The notes below the pieces were generated by a model, which searched no databases, had not been told where the DNA came from, and saw nothing but the letters and a program-made list of their open reading frames with translations. 64,000 nt of DNA from Siderastrea radians (Eukaryota; Cnidaria; Anthozoa; Scleractinia; Rhizangiidae): assembly GCA_964017195.1 (NCBI GenBank), contig OZ024890.1, positions 23,931,201-23,995,200 on the forward strand. Direction: 5' to 3'. A program made the translations under genes and the position numbers. Positions 47,655-59,426 of this stretch are shown here, one piece after another; the first letter of the stretch is position 1, and every line of letters starts with the position of its first letter.

Positions 47655-48330
47655 CTAGCAAATAGGGAACTTTTGTAACATCGCCGCTTTTTTGACATTA
47701 GTAACCTAAAATCTCCATAACAAAATAAGGATTTATCCGATTCACTCCAAGTTTTCTTTGTTGCATTGGCAAAAGATAGCTTCAACTTCTTCTATAATTA
47801 TAGCGCGATTGACCGACTTAAATTGTCAAACTCATTTGTTCAAATTCGTCATGTAAAAAACGGGCTTTTTGCGAATCGTGATTCTTTTCATGGACATGAA
47901 AAGTCAAACACATACACGGCAGATTTTTGTGAGCCAAAATAACTCAGATTTAAAGTGCTGTGGTAATTGAGAGAATCGTTTGGCGCATAAATGGTAAGGC
48001 AATAGCTACAATTTAGCACAGAAATGGATTTTATTGCTTTTAAACAAACAGTTACCACAACATAGGGCACTTTTGTAACCTCTCGAGGACACGTCAGAGC
48101 CTAATACATGCAGATTTGTGTGGTATTAACTGACTACTTGCATGCAGTGGGTTTACAGCAGTAAGTATTCCCATGATTTTATTTAGTTTTTTCTGCAAAG
48201 ATCTAAGCATAGCTATCATCAAGAGAGACAAAAGTTACAAAAGTGCCTGACTTTTCTTCTGGAGAGAGAGAGAGAGAGAGAGATGTGCAGCACCCATGAC
48301 GAATTCAGGGATGGAAGACATGCTTATACA
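47655..48330. repeat. Rearranged copy of the IRG 5' region
   Basis: Contains isolated units of the array at 43745 (TAGGGAACTTTTGTAACA at 47664, TAGGGCACTTTTGTAACC at 48064, an inverted one near 48231), then (GA)n at 48263-48284, then about 40 bases (48288-48329) matching the IRG first exon at the start codon (on the - strand the frame begins MSSIPEFVMG). The order differs from that at 43460-43940, so it is a broken duplicate, not a second gene. Confidence 0.7.
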
Positions 48331-48560
48331 GCCGAAGCTCTCCTGAGCGACCACCTTGGGAATTCAGGAAAGTGGTCGCAACCTAGAGCTGGCCGCTTAC
48401 GAGAATGGGCTCTTGTAAGTGACAATGTAATAAAACAATAGAGGGTGGTCGCCCACGAGAACTTTGAGTAGAAACCTTTGTATATGGTGTTGGCAGAAAC
48501 TCATAAGGAGTTGAAACGTGTAACTCGCGTTCAATGCTCGTGAATATTCATTTTTCAAAC

Positions 48561-48591
<31 letters not shown>

Positions 48592-48999
48592 ATGATGCTG
48601 CAGTTCCTTTCGCTTCCGTTGAAAATTGAACTCATAAGCAATACAAACGCGTAGTTGATTCAAAACTCAATCACTAGTTACCATACAAATCAAGAAAGAA
48701 CGACAAAAAAAAACGAGAAAGGAAAAAGGCAAAATAATCGATCACATGACTGAAGGAAAAAGGCGCCAAAACCGTGTTGCAGCGTTTCTTTACAAAGCTG
48801 AATGGATCAATGAAACTGCTCCGAAGTGAACATCCGAGAATAATTTTTTGAAAAAGTCTTCCAAATATTGGCTCTAAAATGTGGTACAGGTTTGACGTTT
48901 CCTGAAAAATTGTTGTATTCATCGTCCAAAGTGGATTAAAGCTACAGTATGATTTCAGCTTTGAAGATGGAGAGTGGAAACGAACAGAAAACGTAGTGG
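48331..48999. other. Intergenic with a worn repeat
   Basis: 48345-48460 contains GAGCGACCACCTT, GTGGTCGCAACCTAGAGCTG and GGGTGGTCGCCCACGAGAAC, a run of related GGTCGC blocks typical of small dispersed elements. No gene. Confidence 0.4.
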
Positions 49000-49945
49000 T
49001 TATGCATGGTTCAATTTTACCTGTTACCATCCCCCCCTGGCAACCCCGGGGACAAGTCCAGCCCTTCGGTCCCGGGGGTGGGGAATTGCTTGAAGCCGTC
49101 TTGTCCCGGAGGGAGGGGGGCGGGGCAAATCGAAAATAACTTCTTGTTGTTCTTGTGAAGTACGTCACTTATCGGTTGACGCCGGACCGCGTGGAGAAGA
49201 CTGCCTATTTCCAGTGAGAATCGCTAGAATTTGCAGCAGACTGGTTAGAGAAGAATAATCTCTCAAAATTAAAATCTGTATTCGAAGGTACTTTTATTTT
49301 AAATTGTTAAACGAATGTGTGTTTGATTCGTACTCGAATGGATGGCATTCGTCACAAACAAAGAAATATTTCTTCAGCGTATTTATGTAAGCTTATATAC
49401 CAAGACGACTTAAATAGACTCTATATGAAAACGGATGCACGGCTTTATATTAAACAGAGGTCTCAGTCCAGTGTTCATTCTTATGAAACAAGCTAAGAAA
49501 AACTCCTTTAAAATGCTGCCAGCAATTTGTTCACGGGCCTCTTGTGCTTATGTGCTAGATTTAGAATAAATCACGTGGCGAAGACCATTACTTCACCTGC
49601 TAGCCGTATGCCAGTGCGGTTAGAGGTTTTTCTTCAGTTTTCTTTTTCAAATATAGTGTTCTTGTTTTTATTACATTATACATGTAGTGTCCTTCGTTCA
49701 AGAAACTCTAGAAAAGCATTTAAGTTCTTAACAAAACGTCTGGTTTTGCTGTTGTACGGAAATCTATGCTTTGAACACAAAACAACGTATTTGTGGTCGA
49801 TGAGGAGTCCCGGGGGTGGGGAATTGTCTATTTCTGCGTGCCCGGGGGTAGGGAATAGACCGCCAAATGAGAATAAAATTGCAAATCCCCGGGGGTATGC
49901 CCGGGGGGGGGGCATAGTAACAGGTAGAATTGAACCATGCATTAC
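49000..49945. mobile_element. ~950-bp inverted-repeat element
   Basis: TGCATGGTTCAATTTTACCT at 49002 recurs inverted at about 49923-49943. Both subterminal zones have CCCGGGGGTGGGGAATTG-type blocks. The frames at 49168-48674 (-) and 49527-50102 (+) cross the ends and are artefacts. Non-coding. Confidence 0.7.
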
Positions 49946-50812
49946 AGGTTCAGAGGCCGCGGACGGAATGTGTCAAAACAACAATGAATCATTCAACTTA
50001 TTTTGCATTACGATCTCTTTATTTGAACATTTGGAGCTGCTTGAACTCAGAGTTACATCAGCTGCAAACAAAACGATGTTATTTTGTGTAGTAAGCTTAT
50101 AAACCCCAAAAAATGTCGTCCTTTCTTATTCAGTTAATTATTTAGCTTGATTTTGGTAGCGAACAACCGAAAATGTGTGACATGTGACTCTTAAATATTA
50201 TTTAAAACGGTTCTCTTCAATTTTACTCGGTTAAATATTTTTGTGTTATGTCTTAGTATTTTGGTGTGAAACGTTTTCCGTGTAAAACCTACCTTTTGTG
50301 AACATTTCTTGATAGTGCCACGGTGAAAGAAATCGTAAACACAACGCTAGACTAGTTTGGTTTGGTTTCGCAGTCCGATCTACTTCTAACCCCAGCGGTT
50401 TGCTCGATTTTGTTTCAATTACCAATTTTGTTGCCTGAAAAATTTTCTGCTCGTTCTTCGAATCCAGTATTTCTTTTCGCTTTGTCGTTCCAATGTTTGA
50501 AAGCTTTGTCGGCTTGTTTTCCCCCTGTTTGTCAGCTATTCTTTGAGCAAGCGGGCGAACTCGGTGTGAAATTACGTCACGTCGTTCACGAAATTGATTG
50601 GTCAGTTCTCTTTCTCCTCATGTTCCAAATATGGTACTTGCGAAAATGAATAATTACGAGCATTAGTCAAAACCCGGCAAGAACGTCATGCTAGCCCACA
50701 TATAAGGTACTAATAACATTACAATCCCATATGAATATATACACCAACTGATTAACGCACCTACCTCCACTAACACACACTTTCCTTCACTTGTACTCAC
50801 TTTCCTTCATTT
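49946..50812. other. Intergenic, no gene recognised
   Basis: Nothing supported. A 20-base unit (TTGTACTCACTTTCCTTCA-like) is tandemly repeated at about 50783-50820, next to the hAT insertion. Confidence 0.4.
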
Positions 50813-50820
50813 GTACTCAC

Positions 50821-53672
50821 CAGGGGGGGCTGGCAGCTACCTTTGATCTTGCCGCTTTTGGCCTCTACATGATTGCCCCAGTAAAGAAATCTGTCAATCA
50901 TTCGAAAACTCTAACGAGCATGCGCGAATTGCAACGAAGTCTCGCGCGAACTACTCGAAAATATGTGTTTTTTTGTTCGTGGTGACTCGATTGTGGAAAA
51001 GGAATTCGTTTTTCGCTATTGTTTATTTGCTGTTAGTATTTTTGGCGACAGTACAGTGTTTGGGCACCACTAAATTCTGGATCTGTGTACACTCCTGCTG
51101 TGTATTATGTCAAGAACATGAGCGTGATGGTTGTGTTATCGACAACATAAACGTTCGCGGTGTCAACAACCACTTGACCTGGGAAATGGCATTAAAGTTG
51201 CAGCTTTCGACCTTCCATTTCGATCCATTTCTGTTTCTGAGACCATCAAAATCGATGGAATGAAGGACCAGCTTTATTTTAGGTTAGTAGAGCAGTCAAT
51301 ATTGAATATGCAAGTGACAAGTTTCGGCCTCAGATTTTCCCAGTTGAGTGTTGAACAAACTACGCTCAAATTATAACTATATTTTAGCCGATGATTGTGG
51401 ATTTCGTCATCTCAGGAAGATTTATAAGAATCTTTTTACTGTGGAAACTGTGGAATCTCCCAGCCAACAAAGCGAAAAGAGGAGATTTCGATTGCGAGTC
51501 TTCTTTAAGTCTGTTTCACAATGAAGACACAAAATCGAATGCGAAAGCTTAGAATGTATTAAAAATGGGCTTGAACTTTCACATGCACTTGTCTCAAGTT
51601 TTTTTGCGTCTTATTTACAGCTGTAAGCGTAATTACGTGTAAAATACCACGTTTATTTTATGAAATTCTTCTTTTTTTGGCTTGAGTGTTTCTTGGCGGC
51701 AGTTGTTTCTGCAAATATATTGGTTGGTTGCAGTTACAAGAAAAATAAGAACATTTGAGATGATAGAATTTTGAAACTGGAAAGGATAGCTTATAAAGGA
51801 CAACCAACAAAAGAAGAATGCTTAACCTTACAAACAGAGCTGTCTGAGGTTTGCTTGTTTTGATAAGAGAACTTAAAGAACTGGCAAAGTAAATACACCT
51901 AGGTTTAGGAAAACTCCCTAGTTCCATATAGTGTACTGACATGCTAAGTTTAATTCAATGGAAAATGCAATGAACTATCACATTTCCAAGCATTTTCCCA
52001 CATTACGCATGCAACTGTCCAATGAGAAGGTTTATAAACATTTGCTAGGGTAATCTGAAAAGATTGAAGGATTTGCAATGATATGATTTTTTTGTCTTTT
52101 GCCTGTAGCCTGTACAAGAAGCTTAATTCAAAGGAAAGACATTCGGGCCCATTTTTCTTAAGTGTCAGTGAAAAATTTGTAGTTTGAGTTCAGTAACAAT
52201 AATGGAGTATTAGACAATGCAAAAGTTCTAAACTGTCCCTTCTGTTAAAAGGGCAATTGACTTCTGCTCACACCCTTTCAGACATTTGTACTTTTGATGA
52301 GGAAACAGTTCCAATTGCCAAGAAGAATTCAGTTTTTTGAAAGATGGATACATATGAAATAAATCAGGTGTGAACTGCCTGGTGTAACAAATGTGGCCAT
52401 AAAGGGCTTGCAGTTTTTAAATGTCTTCAACTTGAGCAGTTGAAAAGGCAAATTTGATCCTGGTCGAGACTGAATTTTTCAAGATTGCTTTTTCAACTGC
52501 TCAAGTTGAATGCATTTAACTGTGAGGAACATTATTTCAGAACTGTTAGTGATAAGGTAGGGGAAAACAGGTCAAAACAGTGTTGTATTGCTGGGTGTCA
52601 AAACGAGGCTGGCATGCATTCAGTAACTGTTTATAAAGGAGATGCGAAATAACCCCAGAATGGCTGATCAACCATGGTTGCTCTAAGTGTGCAACAGTCC
52701 TTTTGAGGTGTTTTCAGAAAATTAAGGATTAACACCCCCAAATGATTGTTTTGTTTGCAAAAGCTGTTCAACATCAATTGCACTGTCAAGAAAAATTCAA
52801 GTCCCTTCAGAATTCAAATGCCAATTTTCCACAAACCCATTCATGGTGAAATATATGAAGCCAAGGTCACCAAGTAAATATGTGAAATGACTGGCTGAAG
52901 TATTACTGTCAGTTGAGCAACCTGGCCCCTTTACGTTTCAGCTCTCACCTCAGAGGTGTGATAGACAAAATCTAAATGAAAAATTATTTCACCTTTTTCT
53001 CCAAAATAATGAGCTTTATTATCAGGTATACCTACACACTGTAGGCAATATCTGTGACTCACGTGGCGAAGTCAAAGAGCAAAGTGTTGTAAACATCACC
53101 TCTCAGCTTTTCACCATTTAAGGATTCTAGAGAGCTGTACATGAAAAAATCTCTTGTGGACTGTAAGGTAGTAACATAACTTGGGCAAAACAGAAAATAA
53201 TTTGGATCAACAAAACCTCCACAATTAATTGTTGACTCCTCCTGGGTAGTTCCTATAAAGAAAAAAAAAATCTACAGTGTATGTAAATGAAACAAGGACA
53301 AAGTCTCGAGCAACAATTCTTAGTGAAAGAGGGGAGCGAATCTGGCCGCTGTGAAATGTGTCAGAAAATGCGTCAAAACTCGTAAAATCAGTACCAGAAA
53401 AAGCAGAAAGGGCAACCAAATCAGATAGAAACAAAGGTAAAAAAAAAGTGATCGAAACCTTCCCTTGAATGTTTAAACTTGGAATAACGGAAATAATGCT
53501 GAACCAACACAAACGCGCGTACACCAAATAACGGCTAATTCGGCTAATTCTCCTTCCTCGCCACCGCCATATTTGTTTGGAATAAAATTAGTACACAGTC
53601 CTACTCGGCCAAATTTCTTTACTGGGGCGATCATGAAAACTCGGTTCCAGACCTCGCTGCCAGCCCCCCCTG
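50821..53672. mobile_element. 2.85-kb hAT-type element with perfect 8-bp target-site duplication
   Basis: Begins CAGGGGGGGCTGGCAGC and ends with the complement (GCTGCCAGCCCCCCCTG); similarity of the ends continues for ~85 bases (ATGATTGCCCCAGTAAAGAA inverted near 53612). The 8-base repeat gtactcac flanks both ends (50813-50820, 53673-53680). CAGGG..CCCTG ends with 8-base duplication are hAT hallmarks. I see no transposase; the frames at 50973-51376 (+) and 53527-53225 (-) have no family signature. Probably a non-autonomous or badly worn copy. Confidence 0.85.
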
Positions 53673-53685
53673 GTACTCACTTAGT

Positions 53686-53861
53686 AGTATATCCGGTAGT
53701 TAACAAATACCACCTGATTGTCAGCGGTTTATTTCCGAATTTTAAACCCCCCACCATAATAACAAGCTCCCTTTGCTCGCTTGTTTATTATGGTGGGGGG
53801 TTTAAAATTCGGAAATAAACCGCTGACAATCAGGTAGTATTTGTTAACTACCGGATATACT
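53686..53861. repeat. ~176-bp near-perfect hairpin at the left of the virus-like region
   Basis: Arms of about 81 bases (53686-53766 and 53778-53861) match with only one or two differences around an ~11-base loop. The stem includes GGTAGTTAACAAATAC, GGTTTATTTCCGAATTTTAA and a C6/G6 run. The first gene starts 80 bases to the right. It could be a terminal hairpin of the element or an independent fold-back MITE. Confidence 0.9.
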
Positions 53862-53940
53862 CTACTTAACCGAAATAAACCACCCAGCATAAAAAAATTT
53901 TAATTAAAGAATTACATATCTTTATTATATCCAAGTTGTA

Positions 53941-54351
53941 ATGTCTGCACTTAACATAAACATTGAAGAGTTTTTGAAAGAACTTGATCCACCAACGTTA
54001 CAAGCTTTGGAGCAATTACTTGCAGAGGACGCTCCTGCTGTTCGAAAAACTATTCAGAACATAAGGCAACAAAAAACAGCTAAATGGAAAGAGGTACACA
54101 ATGAGTTATTAAAACAACCTTTCTGTCATAACAGGCAGCAACTTGTGCGTATAATTATATGTTTAGATTATATAGACTGTCGCTGGGAAGGGCTTTGTTA
54201 TCCTTGTTTTGAGCAAGGAATCAAACATAACCTGTTGTACACTCCTCCGCTTGAGAATATACCTTTATTAAAGATTTGCTCTGATACTTACGACTGGCAC
54301 AGCGCATATAACGATTTTAAGGAATTGGTTGACCTCGGTGTGCTTTTGTGA
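53941..54351 (+). CDS. Small Cys-containing protein, paralogue of 60372-60731
   Basis: 136 residues, function unknown. The N-terminal ~45 residues are acidic and Leu-rich; then comes a core with KWKEVHNELLKQPFCHNR, RQQLVRIIICLDYIDC and GLCYPCFEQG, followed by a variable tail. The core aligns over ~50 residues with the protein at 60372 (shared pattern W..VH.ELL.QPFC..RQ.LV.II.C..Y..C....CYPC). The pairs of Cys suggest a small metal-binding or disulphide fold. An A-rich leader with CCACCCAGCATAAAAAAATT lies before it; a similar CCACCCAGTTCATAAAAAAA occurs after its stop and would precede the next gene, so it may be a promoter element. The paralogy supports a real gene. No known family. Confidence 0.7.
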   Translation: MSALNINIEEFLKELDPPTLQALEQLLAEDAPAVRKTIQNIRQQKTAKWKEVHNELLKQPFCHNRQQLVRIIICLDYIDCRWEGLCYPCFEQGIKHNLLYTPPLENIPLLKICSDTYDWHSAYNDFKELVDLGVLL

Positions 54352-54385
54352 AGAGTACCAACCACCCAGTTCATAAAAAAAAATA

Positions 54386-54614
54386 TTTATGTTGATACAC
54401 TGTACTGGGTGCAAAGAAAGAGCTCCGCGCAGGGACGCACTCGTTTTGCTGAAGATGATATGATATACAACAGAGATCTGCTCAAGTGTTGGAGTTTTTT
54501 GGCCACAAGTATGCTGTGGCTGATTTATTGAAAATACATAAAGAGCATTTGATGACAATAAAATACTAAATAGCATATCATGTTCAGCAAAGGTGGGGCG
54601 AAAAAAGCGCCACA
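54386..54614 (-). repeat. Split direct repeat B2 of the Ngaro-like element
   Basis: 229 bases, by eye identical to 54900-55128. Forms the outer end of the element. Confidence 0.9.
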
Positions 54615-54686
54615 CCTGGCTGGGTTACAACATTATACTACATGATGATAATCCGTCAGAAGTTGCAGCGGGAGCGGAGGGAGGGA

Positions 54687-54903
54687 AAAAGCTTTTCCCA
54701 GAGATGTAAACGCTGTGATTGCGAAAAGAAAGAGGGAATTAACGTCAGATTGATGAGGAATTTATACCCGGGCGTGACCGTGACCGATACTATGATTGGC
54801 TGTTATCTGACATGGGAATCCAGAATCGGAAGAGCAAGAAGAGTACAAAGGCGCACTGTATCAACATAAATAACATTATGTTTTGACATAATGTTTGGTT
54901 TTA
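54687..54903 (-). repeat. Split direct repeat A2 of the Ngaro-like element
   Basis: 217 bases, by eye identical to 60085-60301; overlaps the next repeat by a few bases at the junction. It holds a short palindrome (AACATTATG..CATAATGTT) at that junction. A 75-codon frame here (54642-54869 +) is part of the repeat and is not called a gene. Confidence 0.9.
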
Positions 54904-55128
54904 TGTTGATACACTGTACTGGGTGCAAAGAAAGAGCTCCGCGCAGGGACGCACTCGTTTTGCTGAAGATGATATGATATACAACAGAGATCTGCTCAAG
55001 TGTTGGAGTTTTTTGGCCACAAGTATGCTGTGGCTGATTTATTGAAAATACATAAAGAGCATTTGATGACAATAAAATACTAAATAGCATATCATGTTCA
55101 GCAAAGGTGGGGCGAAAAAAGCGCCACA
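54900..55128 (-). repeat. Split direct repeat B1 of the Ngaro-like element
   Basis: Partner of 54386-54614, adjoining the 3' side of the interior. Confidence 0.9.
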
Positions 55129-55319
55129 AGCCACAAAATGTGGCCGCCCCACCAAGACCCAATGCAGAGCTCGCAAATAACGGAAAGCAAAAGCAAATAC
55201 GAGAGAATAATCAGTATTTTCGGTTGGCGAACGGAATAACAAGCGAAGCAACAAAAGAGGATCATCATCATGTATAACAAATTAACACATTACTCCCACA
55301 AATAATCTTAAGATATATT

Positions 55320-55820
55320 GACGGATGATCGGCAGCCGCATGTCTGACCCAAACCACCGTCATGTAAACCACTAAGTCTAGAATTATTGACAGGTCAGTG
55401 GCAGCCGCATGTCTGACCCAAATCACTGCCAAGGACTGGTGATATACATACGGTTATGAAGGCAACACCAACTGAAATTGCTTGTGAAATGTAATGTTCA
55501 TTAAGTCTAAAATATCAAGTCGCAGATCAATGGCAGCCACGTGTCTGACCCATATCACTGTGAAAAAGAAAAACTAAGATATAAATGTTGTGCCCTTTGA
55601 AGACCCCGAATGTAAATTGTCTAAATTGGCAGGTCATTGGCAGCCGCGTGTCTGACCCAAATCACTGCCAAATGCTAAAAGGGGAATGCGTTACATCACC
55701 ATAAACTTGAAACATATATTGACAGGGCAGTGTCGTTGCATAAAATGACGGAAAATCAAACGCACAATTGACGGCAGGAGGTGTAGCAGTCCGTATCTGT
55801 CCTACATCTCCTGCTGCAGA
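55320..55820. repeat. Tandem hairpin-like repeats in the Ngaro 3' region
   Basis: GGCAGCCGCATGTCTGACCC and close variants occur four times (about 55332, 55398, 55530, 55639), each followed by AAATCACTGCC-type complement so that each unit can fold. A further palindrome (GCAGGAGGTGTAG..CTACATCTCCTGC) is at 55771-55816. Confidence 0.8.
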
Positions 55821-55875
55821 AAAATACATTACAGTAATACCTAAGCTGAGGGGGTACGAACTGAGCAAATTTTAA

Positions 55876-56130
55876 TTAAGTGGCACTGAGCCATTCAGAA
55901 CGAATATAAAGATGGAAGGCGTCAGATTTCCAGCGACCAAGAGTGCGAATTTGAGCATCGGAAAAACCCTTATCAGCCGCATGAGATGCGGCACCAATTC
56001 GGAAACTGTGGCCTTTATACCGACTGGGATCTAAACCGCAAAATTTTAAACAGCGAGCCATGTTAGCTTTACCGTCTCCTATCAAAAATTGTACCTCCCT
56101 AAACTGAACCACGGACGCTGCGCAATCCAC
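55876..56130 (-). pseudogene. Tyrosine recombinase C-terminal fragment
   Basis: 84 codons matching the end of YR integrases: the box II pattern HSFRIG (His-x-x-Arg), then LGRWKSDAFHLYIR with the nucleophilic Tyr context, and stop. The box I Arg and everything upstream are missing: the frame runs into a poly-T tract (A run on the + strand at 56145) and then repeats. As it stands it cannot recombine DNA. Confidence 0.85.
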
Positions 56131-56159
56131 GCTCTTAGCCGCAAAAAAAAAAAAAACCG

Positions 56160-59100
56160 TAAAAGGCTACCAAACACATGGCTGAGTACAGAGAGTGCTG
56201 AAAAGCCGAAGAGTTGGTGTATCTGTTAACGTATGATGCCTGTGTAGCAATACCAACTCTTCAGCAATGAAAAGGTTTACGGGTACAAGGATGAAAAAAG
56301 CTATAAATATTGACTAGAAAGTAAACAAAGTAATAACGGAAACATGTTAACTCAAATGTAGACGTAGCCGGTCTGATTGACATTATGAAATGGTATACAC
56401 AGGGGCACCCAGTGTCTGTCACAGAATACTCAGTTTCTGTTAAATGTATATTAGTGCTAGAAGGAGAGAATGCTCGAATTGGATTCTTTCGCTGAACCTT
56501 CTAGTCGCGGCCCAGGCTGAATATTCTTATTTTTCTGCCGATTTTAGGCTGAAAATATTCTTGTATTATTCTTAAATTATTTTTGTGTTGTATATAGTAC
56601 ATATGTATGCCATGTACCATTCATCGAACTGTCATTAGGCTAATGTAATGCAGGTTTTTTTCTTTTGTTGGCTAGTTTTACCTTTTAGAGAAAGGAATAC
56701 TTTTATACGCTTAAGTTAAAAACATATAATTGCATTTTATTTACAGATTTTCAACACAAAAAATTATATCCTTTTCAAAATCTCGGCCTGGGTAAAATGT
56801 CGCAAATTTCCGCCGCGATATTCTTATAAAATATATTCTGGTAACAGAGGTGTGCACCATAAGATGCCGAGCTGCTGCTGACTTAGTAAAAATGGTATGA
56901 TTTCGCTATGGCAGAAAAAAGAAAACTCTAGCATATCACCGCAATAAAATCCAGGTTTCTGGGACAAATTGAAAGTATAACCCTATCTCGAAAGGACGTT
57001 TCCCTGAAATGATTTGTTGGTGCCCATGTATATGTATATAAAGGTTTAAAATTGTTATTAAAAAGGAAAACATAGACGATGACAGTGAAAACCGCAGCCC
57101 CTGCTCTGAACGATTTCACTGAACGTCTCAAGACGAATCAATACCTTGAAAATTACTAAGTGTAGAGGAAATCCAAAGGTGGGATTGTGAAGTATGTAGT
57201 TGGTCCACACATAAACGGTACAGGCGTCGCGAATAACCAACTTCCAAGAGCACAGTGCGCAACGTAGTAAGCTTAGTGTACCTATCAGCAGTGTGCCAAG
57301 TGTTCACATCCGATGTGACGTTTGTAAACCTTTGGGTCTTGCTAACAGAAGTGAAGTTGCGGCATGGGCGGCGAAGAATGTGCGCTGTTAACTTGCAGTT
57401 GCTTCCTGTGAAAACGCCGACTGAATGCCAAAACAGAAGACAAACGGAAACGAAGCCGAATACTGGTATGCTGCGTGACAAAGATCATAAAACAGATAGG
57501 GTGACAGCACAAAGGAAAATCCCCGTCAAGTGATGATATAAATATGTGGACCTTGATGTCTGCAGGAACGACACTACTGTTTTCGGATGGGCTGATCTCC
57601 TCCGCCTGTGAAGAACACTGTCTGCGAGAAATAACTCACACAAAAAATGAAATTAAAGCATGATGAAACAAAACTGTGCGACAAAATTGTGCAATCAACA
57701 TTTGAATCCGACTCAGAGAACGTGTTGACAGACTAAAACGATAAGATGCCGCAAAGGAAATTCCTTCGTCAAATGGCGTCTGATAAGACCGACAGTTTGA
57801 GAGGAGGCTGTAATACTTGCAATGCCTATGCGGCCAACAAAAAATCCAAATATCGTGATAAGACACAGTAAAATTGTTAAATAACTTGAAAACCATAAAA
57901 ACACAAGACAAAGTAATATACCAAAATTGTGAAGCTTAAAATAAACCAAGATGAGTTAACAGCCACAAAAATGCGTAGTCAACATTTGGAATCGACTGAA
58001 AGACTAAAACAAATGTCGTCTGATAAAAAAACCGACAGCTTAAGAGGAGGCAATACTAAATTTAAACCCAGACTTGTAAGGCCAATACAGCCTACAAGTC
58101 AGATATCCCGATAAGACGCAGTTTTTTAAACAACTTAAAAACCCCTAAAAACACGAGGGAGCAGAAATAAAAATGCCAAGTTCAACAACTCAGTACAAAG
58201 TGCTTGATCGCACAATAGAAAGTGCTATGTCACAGTACCGAGTGCATTGGACACGTTCCAAATAAAGGATGGTCAAAAAGGGTTGTACACTCATATGGCA
58301 AAGTGAACGCACAAAACAAGCATTACCAAAGCCGCACAAAGCACACGATATGACTATCGTGACTAAAATACGGTCCATTGGACCGACAAATAAGCCTGCC
58401 AAATGGGAAATTCCCATAAACAACAAGGCAAGGCATAAAATAATAACAATAAGTCGGCTTGGTCAAACAAAATGTGAACTGGCAAAATAATACAAACATA
58501 CTGCTCCTCAAACACAGTTTACGTCATGAGACTGATACATCCCAGTAAGATTTGAAAAATGCCCTCTCAAGCCGTATGGTGATAGAGTTGACCTTGGATT
58601 ATTGAGACTTCCATTAATACTTTCCAAATATAAGTCACAAAAGAAAAAAAAAGATCAATATTTGGCATATAAAAACAAGATAACTTGAACCGCTTTGATA
58701 AGTAGAAATTAGCGCCATTTAATGACCTTTGATACGAAGCGGAGTCCGTGTACATGTATAGCAAAGAGTACTGACAAATCCAAAAGCTTATTAACGTATA
58801 GACAAACAAATAACACAACAAATCAAAGCAATGAAATAATACGTAGTGTGACTTGGCGGCACATTTAACAGAAGAGAGTACAAAAACACTATCTAAAATA
58901 ATCAATCTCAACAGTTAACACCGGGAAAGTATTAGGAGGGGCCGTTCTAAAATAAACCATAAAAATGTATGATTTGCAACGGTATGCAACCACAGGAAAC
59001 ACCTGTGGTAAAAGAAAAAAGGGCAAAGTTCCGACAGAAAAAAAAAAATGCCAAAATTACTAACAAGAGCCCATTTCCGTACAAGAAAACAAGATGCATC

Positions 59101-59400
59101 AACAGTAATACCGAGTGCATTGGACACGCCTTGATACACAGGCGGTCAAAATGGTTTGTACACTCATACGGTAACTGCAAGCAAACTTGAAAAATAAGCT
59201 ACCAAAGCCGGTAAATAAAGGGCACACTGTGCACCAATGTGGTTACAAAGAACCAGCTGAATAAGCCAACTGTGAACAGCAATAAAGGAATGCGGCAACT
59301 AAAGGCCGGCAAAATAAATGAAAATAGCTGATTCACTAGGCGTTAAAGATAAAAACACGGCTTGGCTTGAAAAAGCATATCAAAAGGAAATGGCTCTCTC
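56160..59400. repeat. Non-coding interior of the Ngaro-like element, degenerate tandem repeats
   Basis: Long units recur in the same direction. TCAACATTTG..GACTAAAAC..GACAGNTTNAGAGGAGGC occurs near 57695-57810 and 57980-58050, and ACCGAGTGCATTGGACACG..GGTCAAAA..GTTTGTACACTCATA near 58235-58300 and 59110-59170. No polymerase motif was found on either strand. A patch at 56490-56850 looks like a separate worn insert. Confidence 0.6.
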
Positions 59401-59426
59401 CACCACATAACATGCGGAACTTCTCC

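Noticed and set aside
48674..49168. 164-codon gene
   Set aside because: It crosses the end of an inverted-repeat element and translates its terminal C/G runs.
49527..50102. 191-codon gene
   Set aside because: It reads through the right inverted repeat of the element at 49000-49945.
53686..53861. Parvovirus-type terminal repeat
   Set aside because: No parvoviral NS1 or VP motifs were found nearby; kept only as an unexplained hairpin.
54642..54869. 75-codon gene
   Set aside because: It is within a split direct repeat of the Ngaro-like element, and the same bases recur at 60085-60301.
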